Part shown: piece by piece, positions 62,603 to 64,000 of the stretch
Numbering within the stretch: the stretch's first letter is position 1
Layout: the number at the start of each line of letters is the position of its first letter
Origin: Streptomyces sp. NBC_00306
GTDB lineage: Bacteria; Actinomycetota; Actinomycetes; Streptomycetales; Streptomycetaceae
Assembly (NCBI RefSeq): GCF_036169555.1
Contig: NZ_CP108032.1
Coordinates: 2,418,001-2,482,000 of the forward strand
Direction: 5' to 3'
DNA: 64,000 bases
Notes under the pieces: model-generated
What the model was told of the DNA's origin: nothing
The model's database searches: none
The model's input: the letters and a program-made list of their open reading frames with translations, nothing else
Made by a program: the position numbers and the translations under genes

Positions 62603-63484
62603 ATGAAGCAGCGAACAGCGCAGGTCCGGTGGGAAGAGCGCATGCAGACGCCCCTGCTGGTGCTCGCCGCGGCGTTCGCCGTCGCGTACGCGGTGCCGAT
62701 CGTGGCGCCCGGGGCCGACGGCTGGGTGCACACGCTCTGCACGGCCGTCGAGTGGGTGGTGTGGGGCGCGTTCGCCGTCGACTACCTGGTACGGCTCGCA
62801 CTGGCGCCGAGCCGCTGGCTCTTCGTCCGCAGCCATCCGCTCGATCTTCTCGCGGTGGTGCTGCCGCTGCTGCGGCCGCTGCGCCTGCTGCGGGTCGTCT
62901 CCACCCTGCTGCTGGTGGGCCGGCGGGCGCGGATGGCGCCGCAGATCACGCTCACGACCTATGTCGCGGGCGCGGTGGTCGGGCTCATGATGTTCGGCTC
63001 ACTGGCCGTGCTGCACGTCGAACGGGACGCGCCCGACGGGAACATCAAGACGCTGGGCGACGCGGTGTGGTGGTCCTTCACGACCATGACGACGGTCGGC
63101 TACGGGGACCACGCGCCGACGACGGGGCTCGGCCGGCTGCTCGCCGTCGGGCTCATGATCTCCGGTATCGCCCTGCTCGGTGTCGTGACAGCGAACATCG
63201 CGGCCTGGTTCATCTCCCGCTTCGAGCGGGACGACGCGGAGGAGCGCCGGCAGACGGCCCTGCTGGAGGCGCTGACGGCCGAGGTGAAGGCGCTGCGCGC
63301 ACAGGTGACCGCGCTGTCGGAATCGACGGAGACATCGGAGTCATCGGAGCCATCGCGATCAGGAGCGCGCGGGGCGGCGGCGACAGGCGCGGCCGTGCCG
63401 ACGGGCGGGGGAACAGCCGCGGCCGGGGTGGGCACAGTGCCCACCCCGGCCGGTCCGCCCGACGAGCCTGCGGTGCGAGGCTGA
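62603..63484 (+). CDS. Voltage-gated-type potassium channel subunit
   Basis: 293 residues from the ATG at 62603. A TACGAT box about 8-13 bp upstream fits a leaderless transcript; the ATG at 62594 is the alternative. Membrane segments with an S4-like LRPLRLLRVVSTLLLVGRRA, then the pore helix and selectivity filter SFTTMTTVGYGDHAPTTGLG and the last helix LLGVVTANIAAWF. Cytosolic C-terminus: coiled-coil (LLEALTAEVKALRAQVTALS) likely for tetramer assembly, then a Ser- and Gly/Ala-rich disordered tail. Confidence 0.92.
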   Translation: MKQRTAQVRWEERMQTPLLVLAAAFAVAYAVPIVAPGADGWVHTLCTAVEWVVWGAFAVDYLVRLALAPSRWLFVRSHPLDLLAVVLPLLRPLRLLRVVSTLLLVGRRARMAPQITLTTYVAGAVVGLMMFGSLAVLHVERDAPDGNIKTLGDAVWWSFTTMTTVGYGDHAPTTGLGRLLAVGLMISGIALLGVVTANIAAWFISRFERDDAEERRQTALLEALTAEVKALRAQVTALSESTETSESSEPSRSGARGAAATGAAVPTGGGTAAAGVGTVPTPAGPPDEPAVRG

Positions 63485-63790
63485 TCACCACATCCCGCCG
63501 CCGGGAGCCGCGGCTCCCGCCAGCCAGACGATGGCCAGGACGGTGTCAATGGCACCGAGGACCAGCGCCACGAGCGCCGGTATGTGCTGCGTGCCGTTCC
63601 AGCTGCGGCCCATGGCGAGCCAGCCGCAGACGACGGCGATCGGGCCGAGGATGATCCCCAGCACGAAGAATCCGGTGATCGCACAGATCAGCCCGATGAC
63701 TCCCAGTGCCGCGCGGTCCGGCCCGCTCCGAGACCACGTCCGGCCGCGTGAGCGAGGGTGCCTGCGCGATGTGTGTCCGAAGCCCGCCAT
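63485..63790 (-). CDS. DUF4190-like small membrane protein
   Basis: 101 residues from the ATG at 63790, the one with GGAG five bases upstream (another ATG and a GTG precede it). Basic N-terminus, then two segments: GVIGLICAITGFFVLGIILG with PIAVVCGWLAMG, and ALVALVLGAIDTVLAIVWLA. The layout fits DUF4190. Function unknown. Ends one base after the channel's stop, convergent. Confidence 0.78.
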   Translation of the reverse strand: MAGFGHTSRRHPRSRGRTWSRSGPDRAALGVIGLICAITGFFVLGIILGPIAVVCGWLAMGRSWNGTQHIPALVALVLGAIDTVLAIVWLAGAAAPGGGMW

Positions 63791-63844
63791 CATCACTCCC
63801 TGAGTTCGGCCGATTCGGGACTACGCAGGCCCGGGTACCCCGGT

Positions 63845-64000
63845 TCACCGCTCCCAGACCTTGAACGCCCTGACGCGGTACGGGGACTGGGGCAGCCAGG
63901 TGCCCGAACCGGGGTACGTCTCGAACTCGCCCGTTTCCGCGCACTCCTGGCTCTGATAGGTCGTCACCGGCCGTCCGGTGCGGTTGACCAGGGACTCGGC
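63845..64000 (-). CDS. C-terminal end of an unidentified protein
   Basis: The last 51 codons of a gene that begins beyond the window: VNRTGRPVTTYQSQECAETG ... WLPQSPYRVRAFKVWER then TGA. Strand-rich with one Cys; reads like a secreted small protein of the peptidase-inhibitor/bacteriocin-like kind, but no family can be given from this much. Confidence 0.6.
   Translation of the reverse strand, partial: AESLVNRTGRPVTTYQSQECAETGEFETYPGSGTWLPQSPYRVRAFKVWER

Noticed and set aside
59788..62742. 984-codon antisense frame to aceE
   Set aside because: A mirror of GC-rich third positions in a highly expressed gene; no ribosome binding site or family likeness.

Overview
The window is chromosomal DNA of a Streptomyces-like actinomycete. 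Evidence: very high GC with GC-rich third codon positions, many GTG and TTG starts behind GGAGG-type ribosome binding sites, a SARP regulator, several TerD paralogues, a homodimeric pyruvate dehydrogenase E1 (aceE), and many families typical of Streptomyces (DUF2277, DUF3052, DUF4097, DUF4383, DUF6928). No rRNA or CRISPR array was seen. One intact tRNA gene, tRNA-Val(UAC), was found.

Layout. (1) 1-9.7 kb looks like the edge of a specialised-metabolite cluster: the end of a LuxR regulator; an operon of SRPBCC protein, class III aminotransferase and stand-alone thioester reductase; a SARP; a divergent FAD amine oxidase; an ABM monooxygenase; a GNAT acetyltransferase; and an MFS exporter. The SARP and the operon have repeat motifs in front of them that look like operators. 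(2) 9.9-29 kb is mostly ordinary chromosome: HAD phosphatase, FetB-like permease, secreted HNH nuclease, PhoD-type phosphatase, FAD/NAD(P) protein, DoxX, DedA, DinB and others. It also holds a 99-bp tandem repeat array, an XRE regulator broken by one base, a 28-bp perfect palindrome, two convergent paralogous alpha/beta hydrolases and an octanucleotide repeat tract.

(3) About 29-42.5 kb is an accessory region. Its right part (32940-42501) is flanked by 45-nt identical copies of the 3' half of tRNA-Val, one of them inside the intact tRNA, so it is an integrated island of about 9.5 kb. Inside it are 3' halves of tRNA-Pro, tRNA-Arg and tRNA-Ser, an IS110 transposase, a SMI1/KNR4 protein, a CPCC/TPR gene pair, short dispersed repeats, a SAM methyltransferase and a GRDP-like gene. 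That gene is broken by a stop codon and, if read through, ends in a Cys-rich tail. A second GRDP-like copy, about 98% identical in DNA, lies outside the island at 29 kb. Just left of the island are a barstar gene, an IS5 remnant and a frameshifted integrase.

(4) 42.8-49 kb is ordinary chromosome (lipoprotein, coiled-coil protein, membrane proteins, two-component system, DedA). (5) 49.1-58.1 kb is a complete-looking Ter stress-response module: HAD, phosphoribosyltransferase-TRSP/StiP fusion and HpcH-type lyase in one overlapping operon, followed by four TerD-family proteins and a TerC-like (DUF475) membrane protein. The members are known from other bacteria and have been proposed to make a nucleotide-like metabolite and sense stress at the membrane; the product is unknown. 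(6) 58.2-64 kb is housekeeping: AhpE-type peroxiredoxin, DUF3052, aceE, a potassium channel, a DUF4190 protein and the end of a further gene.

All calls rest on reading the sequence and translated frames. No database search was possible, so family names are recognition calls.
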